Source: Pseudorasbora parva (taxonomy: Eukaryota; Chordata; Actinopteri; Cypriniformes; Gobionidae). From it: DNA of 64,000 bases. This document shows, piece after piece, positions 1 through 10,400 of the stretch. The first letter of the stretch is position 1, and each line of letters opens with the position of its first letter. The stretch lies in the NCBI RefSeq assembly GCF_024679245.1, contig NC_090179.1, positions 6,515,820-6,579,819 of the forward strand, written 5' to 3'. A model generated the notes under the pieces. The model was not told the origin of the DNA and searched no databases. It saw only the letters and a program-made list of their open reading frames with translations. The position numbers and the translations under genes were made by a program.

Positions 1-818
1 GTGACCCTGGCAACTATGTCAGCATATCAGTGATAGGAAAAGTGTTTCTGAATGACAGATCCTAATAATGACATGTACATGGAGAAGAGAATGTTTAAAT
101 ATGTTAAATAAATGGAAGCTGGATCAACGTATAAAGACTTTGAATACAACATTTAATCTGTCCAATTTTTTTTTTATTGTATGTCTACAGGGAAGTAATG
201 GCTGCTGACAATAGATTATCAGGTGGTGTTTTACTGTAAAAACATCTTTACATCTAAATCAGTGCTTTACATTTTTGTTGTCTAAGAGCATCATGTTGAA
301 ACTTGAGAGAGGAAATATCAGTAGCATAAAACAATAAGATATTTAATCATACATATGAGACAAAGTTGCTCGAAGGAGATATGTATACTACTTTGTGTAT
401 GGGCTAGGTCAGATCTGGCCCAGAGGATTTTTGCTGTATGGGTATATAATTAGGCAGCGGCTATTTACAGGTGAAAATAACATTTTCGTAGCAATATATG
501 AAGTGAAGTGAAAATAGTAATATATTTTATTTACTCCATGTAAAAGTAGTTATTTGCAATATGTGTAAATGGTAATTAGATATAGTTTATTTTGACAGAT
601 ATACTATTTGCACCTCAGTATTGTTGTATATAAACAGGATGCAATAATAACATTATTTTGAGAGTGTAAATGATTATATTTATTAAAATTATTAAATGTT
701 TGCCGCCTTAATGGGACAATAGAAGTCGTCCATACACCCTAACCCTACCCAATAAATGGTTTTATTTTTATTAAACATTTCCATTTTTATAACATTTTCT
801 TCATTTTAATTGAAAGTA
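1..818. other. AT-rich non-coding, no feature recognised
   Basis: No convincing ORF, RNA gene or complete repeat is visible. The stretch is AT-rich, with short poly-T and TATT-rich runs. A short 'agatctggccca' motif near 411 resembles the degenerate repeat seen again at 32.9-33.1 kb. Confidence 0.5.
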
Positions 819-2078
819 CACAGCAAAAACTCCAGTGTCTCCTCAGAGTTCATTTGGCTCCAGACTCAAGAGTGTTAAAAGTAACTCTGAAGAAGTGTTA
901 AAGGTAATGAGATAATTAAGAGATTAATTAAGTGATGATTGGCCATTAGTGATGAACACCTGATGATAACAAGCAGAACCAATGAAGGACAGAGTCACCA
1001 TTTTTAAGTCACCATTATGGAGATCAGTGTTTGCTTTAGTTGGGCTCTTGACTCTTGGCTTTCTAACATTAGTTATTTTTTCTGTCTGCTTTAACTGTGT
1101 GTTTTGGAACGAACATTTCGGCAAAGAAAGCACAGAGAAAATATGTTCAGAAGTTAGTGATGTTATGATTAACATAATCATCATTTAGTGACTAAATCAA
1201 CTAATATCATTCTGAGACAAATTTCTAGCTATATGGGGGCATGTGTTGATTTTACATTATTGATTATAACAGCTCTGTGAAGATAATAGGGTGAGATTCT
1301 GCACAAATAAAGATTTCAAACTACTTTGTTGCGTTACACACTCACAGACATCAACAATCAGTGTATGAATCTCAACAATGGTGACAATCAGCATCTCAGA
1401 AAGAAATCACTAATTCAGTTCATCTTATAATTTATGCATGCTGCAATGCATGCTGGGAGCCATGGGTGAGTTTTGATTGGTGCACCCAGAATGCACTGCA
1501 AAAGCCTTTTGATGGCCACCATTGCTGAGATTCATACACTCATTATTGATGTCTGTGTGGCTGAATGACAGAGAGATTCAAAACTTATCTTTAAGAACAG
1601 AATAACTTCAAAAAAATCCCTCTGATTATATTGTAAACACCAGATCTTATGCTGTAGAATCACAGAGCTGTTGTAATCAATAAAGTAAACCTAACTCAAA
1701 GATTGGGCTCTAAATGGCAGCAGTGATTCAGCTCATGAGGATTATGTCAAAACATAACCATCAACACTTGGTCACATTTTCTCTGCACTTGTATGGCTGC
1801 TTTAAAGGAGCCACGCAAAGACAAATGTTATAAAGTCAAGAGCCCAACTAAAGCAAACACTGATCTCCATAATGGTGACTTAAAAATGGTGACTCTGTCC
1901 TTCAGTGATTCTGCTTGTTATCATCAGGTGTTCATCACTAATGGTCAATCATCACTTAATTAATCTCTTAATTATCTCATTACCTTTAACACTTCTTCAG
2001 AGTTACTTTTAACACTCTTGAGTGTGGAGCCAAATAAACTCTGAGGAGAGTTAATTTAACACTGGAGTTTTTGCTGTG
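819..2078. mobile_element. Palindromic TA-flanked non-autonomous DNA transposon (family P, copy 1)
   Basis: The ends are inverted repeats beginning CACAGCAAAAACTCCAGTG, and a TA dinucleotide flanks each side (817-818 and 2079-2080). Almost the whole 1260 bp is a long palindrome: the block around 1000-1060 returns inverted around 1835-1905, and the block near 1340-1400 returns near 1510-1570. There is no transposase. The TA target fits a Tc1/mariner-like or similar TA-specific superfamily, but the mobilising enzyme is unknown. Short ORFs inside are incidental. Further copies lie at 24915-26649, 34510-36178 and about 57990-60736, with fragments elsewhere. Confidence 0.8.
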
Positions 2079-2398
2079 TAAATCCCTGTCCCCATGTGAT
2101 TGGTGATAGGAAAAGAGAGAGAGCGAGCTCTGCAAAAAGCGGGTTCGAAACCTAGATTGCGTCAAAGCCTAGATCTTTGAGCCTTATGCTTTACTGACTA
2201 CACTACTGAAGACATTGAAATATGCCTGTGATCTTTTTTTTTATCTTTTTTTGTAATCTTTTTTTCAAACAGGCATTGTTAGGCAGAGCAATTTGCACTT
2301 GGTGTAAATAGACATTCTGATATAATTAAATGACTCAACTTTACAAATGATTATTCTTTCTTTCTTTTTAACCACTTTGCCTTAGTTTTTGCATCTTT
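2079..2398. other. Non-coding spacer
   Basis: No gene is visible. A GGGTTCGAAACC string at about 2140 looks like a pol III B box, but no matching A box or tRNA fold was found. Several T-runs follow at 2230-2270. Confidence 0.4.
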
Positions 2399-3235
2399 TT
2401 ACTGTGGCCTAGTTCTAAAATAAACAGTGAAATGATCAGAAATTTTATCATCACGGACCTGGACATGAAAGATATCAACATCTCTGCCCAAAACCAGATC
2501 CAGGATCCCACCGTTTTTGTGTGTTGGCAACTTAGGATCCCTATTAAAGTCATATATCTGACAGTTCAGTCTAAAGATTATTGGGCGCAGAAAATCGATA
2601 TTCTCGACATGGATATTAAAATCACCAGCCACAATGATACTGGTGTACAAACTGCATGCCATTTTCAAGAGTGCATGAAACTCAGCAATGAAATCAAAGA
2701 ACTTCTGATGATTTTTTGGACTTTCCGGTGGGTGATACACATTTATGAACAGAATATCTTTTTCCCACTTATCATGCTTCAGAGCTGCGGCCACATATTC
2801 AAATGTTGTGCTGAAGCCAAGATTAATTCTTCGACCTTGCAACACATTTGAAAACTGAATAGCAACACCTCCCCCTCTGCTACCATCCCTGGACTGTTGA
2901 TAGAACTGGAAGTTTGGTGGCGAAGCTTCTCTAAGGACTTTATCTGCAATGTCATTTTTTAACCATGTCTCTGTTGTGAGAAAGACGTCCAGGTTATTTT
3001 CTGTAATGAGATTTTTGATACTGACACTTTTTTGTGCTTTTTTGATTGAACGAACATTGAGCAACCCCACGCTAATTGTAGAAGGATCCTCTGTCTCTTC
3101 CTCGCTGTTTTCCTCCTGCTGCACAATTTCTTTTCTTTTCTCGCTGTTTTCCTTCTGCTTTGCAATTTCTGTCAAATTTTCCCTGTGAATAAAACAAGGG
3201 AAGGTACCATTAGGATGTAGAAGAGTCAATGGCAT
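2399..3235 (-). pseudogene. Non-LTR retrotransposon fragment: AP endonuclease domain only (CR1/L2-like)
   Basis: This 278-codon open frame carries the APE-type endonuclease of a non-LTR retrotransposon, which nicks target DNA for reverse transcription. In order it shows LLNVRSI (metal-binding Asn), TETWL (Glu), RGGGVAI, VYHPP, IVAGDFNIH (GDFN box), LDLVLGRD and a C-terminal SDHFTVYF (SDH box). All expected catalytic motifs are present. The frame stops just after the endonuclease and no reverse transcriptase follows, so the copy is truncated. The N-terminal 55 residues are Glu/Lys-rich and unassigned; a TTTTATTCACAG acceptor-like string precedes the endonuclease on the coding strand at about 3185. 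The clade call (CR1/L2 rather than RTE or I) rests only on motif style. It could be a captured domain, but a dead LINE remnant is simpler. Confidence 0.7.
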
Positions 3236-3427
3236 CCAAATGTCAAAAAGAATTTTAAAATCTTTTATTAAATATTGTCAGAAGATTCATGATTAAGATT
3301 AATTTAAAAATGTATATTTTGATTAATAATTTTTACTAGATTTGGAATTCCCCTGGGGCCTGTTTCAATAAGGAGCCTCAACCAACTCTGAGTGTAAACT
3401 TGAACTCTGACCTACCCTGAGATGGAA

Positions 3428-3642
3428 AACGTCTCGGTTACGTATGTAACCCTCGTTCCCTGAAGGAGGGAACGGAGACGTACGTCAGAACTGAACCGAC
3501 GAATGGGATCTTACCTTAGAGACCAATCCTACTTCGAGCATCTAACAACGAGCCAATGAAATTTGGCATGCGATCACGCATTCCACGCTCCGCCCCGCAG
3601 CGCGGGTATAAATAGGAAGTGGAATGGTAGATCAGCGCTTTT
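3428..3642 (-). repeat. DIRS 3' terminal inverted repeat
   Basis: Positions 3479-3642 match the reverse complement of 16292-16456 almost perfectly. The outer 50 bp (AACGTCTCGGTTACG...) is specific to this end and is mirrored in the internal complementary region. The repeat contains TATAAATAG at about 3607-3615. Confidence 0.85.
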
Positions 3643-3702
3643 TCTGCTGAGGAGCCGAAAGGTGACCGGACTCCCAGCGGAAGCACAGCATCTGGCGACG
3701 GG

Positions 3703-3830
3703 ACGTACGTCTCCGTTCCCTCCTTCAGGGAACGAGGGTTACATACGTAACCGAGACGTTCCCTTTCAGTCGGTCACGTTCGACGTACGTCAGAACTGAA
3801 CCGACGAATGGGATCCCTATGGAAAACGCC
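3703..3830 (-). other. DIRS internal complementary region (circle-junction template)
   Basis: The first half (3703-3760) is the inverted copy of the 3' terminus (3428-3485). The second half (3758-3830) matches the reverse complement of the 5' terminus (16480 downward). The two halves meet at a single GTT at 3758-3760. In DIRS-1 this region is thought to template joining of the two ends into a circle before recombinase integration, so the sequence records what the joined ends look like. Confidence 0.85.
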
Positions 3831-4439
3831 AGGATGCTGGCCCTTCCAGCGTCCTGCTTGAGCGCACTGCACCGTCTAGTATGGTACGGAAGTCAGGGCT
3901 CCAAGCAGGGAGTACAGTCACTGCTGTTTCTGCAAGACCCACTCAGAATGACTATTGGATAATGCTGGGGAAGCGTGCCTACCTCGTATTTGAGAGAGAG
4001 GGTACGCTGCGGGGCCACGTCCTTCAGGGAAGGAGAGGTGGCAGAATACACATAAGGACTAACCTGGCAGGGTAGTGCAACATATGGCAGTCTCTGGGGT
4101 GGTTCCAGCCTGATTGAAGGGGGGAAAGAACACGCCCAGAGACGACAGGGAAAGACACGGGGCTAGCCCGAAGGGTAGCTGATACTGTGGAAGAATACAC
4201 ATATGGGGTTGCCGTGAGGGAACCGCTACATATGGAACCCAGCCTACAGCCACGTTTCACAAGCATACGGGTGCAGGCCTGGCGTCAGACGGTCCGCAAC
4301 GTCTGACACCGGAGGGGTGACGGAGGAGCTCGACAGGGTTAGCCGGTTTCCCGGGGAACACAACTGGAGACAATAGACGCACGTATCCGGCCCAGAGGGC
4401 GGGAGTGGCGTTTCGCAAGCCGACACTTAGAACGGGCAC

Positions 4440-5513
4440 TTAGCGCTCCTGGCCACTGGGGGCGAGGATGCGGGAAGATACCGGCTCTACACGTAAGCTA
4501 TAGAATCTAGCAAACGTGTTAGGTGTCGCCCAGCCCGCAGCTCTACATATGTCTGTCAGCGAGGCGCCTTGAGCCAGCGCCCAGGAAGAAGCAACACTCC
4601 GAGTGGAGTGAGCTCTTACACCGAACGGGCAAGGCACGTCTTGGGACTGGTAGGCCAAGACTATAGCATCCACTATCCAGTGGGCTAACCTCTGCTTGGA
4701 GACAGCCTTTCCCTTCTGCTGGCCTCCGTAACAGACGAAGAGTTGCTCTGAGGTCCGAAGGCTTTGGGTCCGGTCAACGTAAGCGCGAAGAGCGCGGACC
4801 GGACACAGCAAAGCCAGGGCTGGGTCTGCCTCCTCCGAAGGCAGCGCTTGCAGGTTCACCACCTGATCCCGGAAGGGAGTGGTAGGAACCTTGGGCACAT
4901 ATCCGGGCCAGGGTCTCAGGACAACGTGAGAGTTACCTGGCCCGAACTCTAGGCACGATTTGTTGACCGAAAGTGCATGCAGGTCCCCTACCCTCTTGAT
5001 CGAGGCCAATGCCGTCAGGAGCACTGTCTTCATTGACAAGATTTTCAGCTCACAAGACGCCAAAGGCTCGAAGGGAGGGCTCTGAAGTGCTCGGAGCACT
5101 AGAGCTAAGTCCCAAGAGGGTATCGAGGATGGACGAGGAGGATTTAGTCTCCTCGCACCTCTGAGGAACCTGACGATTAGGTCGTGCTTCCCCACGAACT
5201 TACCTTCTACTACATCATGGTACGCTGCTATTGCTGCAGCATATACCTTGAGGGTGGAGGGAGACAGCCTTCTCTCCAACCCATCTTGCAGGAAGGAAAG
5301 CACGACACTGATCGAACACCTTCGGGGGTCTTCCCGGCGGGAAGCGCACCACTCAACGAACAGGTTCCACTTCAGCGCATAGAGGCGCCTCGTAGAGGGG
5401 GCTCTAGCTGAAGCGATGGTGTCTACGACAGCTTGTGGTAGTCCATCTAGAACCTCCGCGTCCCGTCCAGGGACCAGACATGAAGATTCCAGAGGTCTGG
5501 ACGCGGGTGCCAT
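4440..5513 (-). CDS. DIRS tyrosine recombinase
   Basis: A 357-codon tyrosine recombinase (lambda-integrase type) that integrates circular DIRS DNA. The start at 5513 (MAPASRP) is the first Met after the RNase H frame and overlaps the end of that gene (5447) in another frame. An N-terminal SAM-like core-binding region contains RRLYALKWNLFVEWC and LSPSTLKVYAAAIAAYHD. The catalytic domain shows Arg I in SIKRVGDLHALSV, the H-x-x-R box in AHSTRSVASSW and the nucleophilic Tyr in NTFARFYSLRV, so all key residues are present. The frame is open to a stop at 4440. The open frame continues upstream of 5513 into the poly(A) of the inserted LINE, but that part is not natural coding sequence. It is the best-preserved gene of this element. 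Confidence 0.85.
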   Translation of the reverse strand: MAPASRPLESSCLVPGRDAEVLDGLPQAVVDTIASARAPSTRRLYALKWNLFVEWCASRREDPRRCSISVVLSFLQDGLERRLSPSTLKVYAAAIAAYHDVVEGKFVGKHDLIVRFLRGARRLNPPRPSSIPSWDLALVLRALQSPPFEPLASCELKILSMKTVLLTALASIKRVGDLHALSVNKSCLEFGPGNSHVVLRPWPGYVPKVPTTPFRDQVVNLQALPSEEADPALALLCPVRALRAYVDRTQSLRTSEQLFVCYGGQQKGKAVSKQRLAHWIVDAIVLAYQSQDVPCPFGVRAHSTRSVASSWALAQGASLTDICRAAGWATPNTFARFYSLRVEPVSSRILAPSGQER

Positions 5514-5970
5514 AGTGTGCCCCGTCCCTGAGAAAGAAGGTCCTTCCTCAGGGGAATCGGCCAAGGAGGGGCTGTCGCGAGGAGTGTGAGTTCTGGGAAC
5601 CAGGTCCGGTTGGGCCAATACGGCGCAACTAACAAGACCTGCTCCTCGTCCTCCCTGACCTTGCACAGAGTCTGTGCAAGAAGGCTCACTGGGGGAAACG
5701 CATACTTGCGTAGGTCCCGGGGCCAGCTGTGCGCCAGTGCATCTGTGCCGAGGGTACCCCCGGTCAGGGAATAGTACCACTGGCAATGGGTCGAGTCCGG
5801 AGAGGCAAACAGGTCGACCTGTGCGGCTCCGAACTGGTCCCATATCAGCTGGACCGCCTGGGGGTGGAGTCGCCACTCTCCCGGAGGTGTCGGCTGACGA
5901 GAGAGCTCGTCGGCTGTCTGGTTCAGCACACCAGGGACATGAATGGCCCGAAGCGACCTCAGCTGCTTCT
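5447..5970 (-). pseudogene. DIRS RT/RNase H gene, 3' portion after the LINE insertion
   Basis: This is the C-terminal part of the DIRS RT/RNase H polyprotein. It begins at the insertion site with LRSLRAIHVPG and contains NQTADELSR, the end of the RNase H domain, followed by a conserved tail typical of DIRS proteins (WDQFGAAQVDLFAS, KYAFPPVSLLAQ, WPIPLRKDLLSQ). It ends at 5447, inside the 5' end of the recombinase gene. It is separated from its 5' portion (12743 onward) by 6.8 kb of LINE and cannot be expressed as one protein from this copy. Confidence 0.8.
5955..5970. repeat. Target-site duplication of the LINE (3' side)
   Basis: GACCTCAGCTGCTTCT directly precedes the poly(T) that is the LINE poly(A) tail on the minus strand. 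The same 16 bp occur at 12727-12742. Confidence 0.95.
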
Positions 5971-6095
5971 TTTTTTTTTTTTTTTTTTTTTTTATTATGC
6001 AAACAGACAAGTACAATATTTACAAAAGAGAAGTAAGATGCAAAATACAAATACAAGGGCCAACAAAACATAACATGCCAGTACGATGTGTGCGT

Positions 6096-6204
<109 letters not shown>

Positions 6205-7198
6205 TGCGTGTAACTGGTGTGGGAGTGTTAATGTATGAATAAAGAATCATGTAGGGAAGTACAACAGACATAACCAAAAAATATATGTGTATAAATAAGG
6301 TGACAACAGCAATAGTAATGGCAATATTAATAATAATAACAATATTAATGATAAATCCAATTAATTAGAAATGACAAATAGTATTAATAGTATTATCAGT
6401 AGTAGTAATGACAAACATATATACAAATATACTCTTTTCATCCGGAATGAGGGGAAGGTTAAAGGGGTCAGGAAGAGGACAAATAAAAACAATAGTAGTA
6501 ATAGTAATAATAATATTAATAATGGTAGATATTTATAAAGTCATTAATAGTGATAATAATAGTAGTGGTAACAATGATTTTAATAATAATAACAATAAAA
6601 ATAATTATAATAATGGTAATATTGATCAGCTATTAATAACAAGGTATTATAAAGCTTTTATACCCCTCATGGCCATGGCATAGGATAGACCTCTGCCAGA
6701 GTTGTAATGCAATGGGCTATCAAGGTGAGGTGCTGCCAGGGTCCCGAGATCCATGCCCATCCCCCAGCTGTTCCATAGATGCCACGCTGACCCTATCTTT
6801 GTGTTTTTTGTTGTTGTTGTTGTCTGATGTGTTTGTCAACTAGTGTATAATGCATTAAAACAAACATGGCGTGTAGCATGGAACCTGCCCAGTGCAAAGC
6901 CCATGCAGGCCGCCATGTCCACGCCACATTTACCCTATATATGTGCCTTTTTTTTTCTTTTCTTTTTTTTCTTTTTCTTTTTTTTTTTTTTTTTTTTCCT
7001 GATTTAAACTAGTTTTACGCTCCAAATGAATGTGTGTGCACCTCACCTAATATGTAAAGCATTAAAACAGCGCGACAACTACCAGCTGGAGGGCGACAGA
7101 CCAAGGCCCCCGGCCCCACCTCACCCCCACCCACGACTAATCAGAACCGCACATGACAGGGATTAGTATGCCACAACCATCCAGGGTCCACAAGCGCA

Positions 7199-7214
7199 GA
7201 GAGAGATAGAGAGA

Positions 7215-7276
<62 letters not shown>

Positions 7277-7350
7277 GAGAATAGAAAGAGAGAGAATAGA
7301 AAGGGAGATAGAGATAGAGAGATAGAGAGAGAGAGAGATAGAGACAGAGA
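7199..7350. repeat. (AG)n-rich microsatellite
   Basis: GAGA tract with scattered GATA, GACA and GAAT interruptions, inside the LINE 3' UTR. Confidence 0.9.
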
Positions 7351-7486
7351 GAGATTCCAATATAATCTTATAAGAAATTTTATTTATTTAATAATAGTCT
7401 GTGTTGCTACCTCTTCCTGACCCCGCTCCCCCCATTATTGATGGTGTATCATTAAGGGTGGCTTCAGACAAAGAAGGTGAGTGGAT

Positions 7487-10400
7487 TCATGACTGTTGGA
7501 AGTTAAACAGAGCTGACCAAGAAGGGTGTAATTCTGATGTATCATTTTGAGTAGAGGTAGACAAGTTTTCCATGGAGATGTACTCTATTAGTAAATTTTT
7601 CCAAGTTGTAATGTGTATGGTGTTTCTTGATTTCCAGTTCATGAGGATAGTTTTCTTGGCGATAGTTAGGGCCACTAGGAGTAACTGACTGTTTGTACTG
7701 TCTAAACTGATTATGGATATGTCACCTAATATACAGAGAGAGGGAGATAGTGGGATGTGACAACCCATAAGGTTGGATAGTGAGTCAGTAACGTTCTCCC
7801 AAAATGTTTTAACTGAGGTGCAATGCCAAATAGCGTGTAAATAGGTGTCTGGGGTGTTTTGTGTGCAATGTGAGCATGTTTCTGAAGAAAAACCCATTTT
7901 AAATAATTTCTGTCCAGTTAGGTGGGATCTATGAAGAACTTTATACTGTATAAGTTGTAAGTTGGCGTTTTTTGTCATGAAGTAAATATTTTTACAAATT
8001 TGTGACCAGAAAGCGGCATTGGGAGTAATGGATAAGTCTGATTCCCATTTAGCATTGGGCAGGCTTAATGTGTTGTCTGATTTGGATATTATTTTATATA
8101 TTTTGGAGAGTAGTTTTTTGGGGGATGTTATATTAATTAGCTCTAAGATTGGAGGAGGAAGATCTAGATTAATTGTCTGAGTGTCGATTTTTGATTGAAT
8201 AGATGACTTGATTTGTAAATATTCCAAAAAACAATTACTCCCAATGCCGTACTTCAGAACTAAGTGGGAAAATGGTGCCCAGTTATTATTAAGGAGGATG
8301 TGTTGAAGTTGTGTGATGCCCTTATCTACCCATGTGCGTAAGTTGAGTGGCTTCTTGTTAACTATAAAATCGGGGTTATTCCAGATCGGAGTGTATTTAG
8401 ACGGTGCAAGAGGAGTGTTTGTGATTTGATGAAATTTCCACCAGGCTGTCAAAGCTGCGGCTATTGTTGGTGTTTTAAAACAGTGATGCTTTTTGATTGT
8501 CTGAGTATGGAAAGGTAGTTCTGAAATGTTAATGTCTTTGCAAATTGACTGTTCAACATCTAGCCATGTGCTTTCTGATGGGTTAGGATGAATCCATTTG
8601 TATATATTTTGGAGTTGATTGGCCAAAAAATAGTGGTAGAAATGTGGTGCTTCCAGTCCTCCTTGTGCTTTTGGTTTCTGTAGAGTAGTCAATTTAATTC
8701 GTGGGGTCTTATTTTTCCAATAGAATTTAGTGACGATTGAGTCTAGTGATTTAAACCAAGTGAGGGTGGGTAGTGCAGGAGTCATTGTAAATAAATAGTT
8801 TAATTTAGGGAGTATAGTCATTTTGATTACTGATATTCTGCCCATAATGGATAGTGGTAGATTCATCCAGCGGTACAGGTCATCATTTATTGTTTTCAGT
8901 AATGGTGTAAAGTTGAGTCCAAACAGCTCTGACAGCCTAGGGGAAATATTAATGCCTAAGTATGTGATATAGTTGGTGCACAAAGGAATAGGTGGTGTCT
9001 GGGATGTCACATCCAAGCTGTTGGAATGTAATGAGAGTATAGCAGATTTACTCCAGTTAATCGAGTATTCAGAGATATTTGAGAATGAATCAATGAGTTT
9101 AATCGTTTCTTGTAGTGATGATGGAGGATCTTGTAAATATAGCAATATATCATCAGCGTAAAGACTAATTTTGTGGTGCATGTTTATTGTTTGAATTCCT
9201 TTAATGTAGCTGTTTTGACGGATAGCTGCTGCTAATGGCTCAATGAAAATGGTAAATAATGAAGGTGAGAGTGGGCATCCTTGTCTAGTCCCCCGTTGTA
9301 GTGTGAAGGTGCGTGATGTTAATCCATTAGTGATGACAGTGGCTGAAGGAGATGTATATAGAATTTTGATCCAATTAATGAATGACTCCCCAAAACCAAA
9401 CCTCTCTAATGTGGAAAACAGGAACTTCCAATTGACCCTATCAAAAGCTTTTTCTGCATCGAGACTAACTATGATGGTTTTGGTTTTTTGAGTTGATGAA
9501 TAATGCATTAAGTTAAATAGTCTACGTGTGTTACTGGATGAGAGTCTACCTTTGATGAAACCGGTTTGATCTGGATGGATTATAGATGGTGTGACTTTTT
9601 CTATTCTATGCGCTAGTGCTTTAGTGATGATTTTAATGTCTACGTTGATTAGGGAAATCGGGCGATAACTTGAAGGTAATGTTGGATCTTTATTTGGTTT
9701 AAGAAGGAGTGAAATTGTGGCAGTGTTTATACTATCTGGGAGTTTTGATTTTTGTTTTGATTCAGTTATCATACGGATGAAGAGTGGCGATAAAGTTGAC
9801 CAAAAGTGTTTGTAGAACTCAGCAGGGAATCCATCAGGGCCTGGTGCTTTATTGTTTGGCATGAGTTTAAGGGCATTCAAAAGTTCATATTCTGATAAGG
9901 GTGCTTCAAGAGTATTTATATGATCTTTACTGAGTTGAGGCAGGTTGATATTGTTGAGAAATGAGTTGATTTCTTTCTGATCTGGGTCTTTATCGGAGGA
10001 ATATAATTTACTGTAAAAATTGTGAAAGATTTGATTTATTTCTTCTGGTGAGTTGGTGGAATTCCCTGCTGTGTCTCTAATCAATGGTATTGTAGCTTTT
10101 TCTTTATTTTGTTTGATTTGATTTGCCAGATATTTACCAGATTTGTTATTATGATGGAAGCTTTCTTGCCTTAGCCTAAGAATTAGGAATTGTGTATGTT
10201 TATTGATTAATTCATTCAATTTGAGTTTATATTTTCTTAATGAATCCTGAGTTTCTTCTGTTGGGTTATTGATGTTAATGTCTTCTAGTTGTTTAATTTT
10301 TTGTTCCAATTCTACCAGTTTGTCCTTTTCCTTCCTTTTTTTGTAAACAGAGAATGAAATTATTTTCCCTCTTAGTACGGCTTTTCCCGTTTCCCACAGA

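Noticed and set aside
982..1188. Small ORF with a hydrophobic segment in palindromic copy 1
   Set aside because: It lies in the arm of a non-coding palindrome, and the mirror arm gives an equivalent frame on the other strand. No conservation in the other copies.
2130..2200. tRNA gene suggested by GGGTTCGAAACC
   Set aside because: Only the B box matches; no A box at the right distance and no cloverleaf could be drawn.
4440..6071. 543-codon start for the recombinase inside the LINE tail
   Set aside because: The upstream 186 codons include the LINE poly(A) (a Lys run) and out-of-frame RNase H sequence. The Met at 5513 is the natural candidate.
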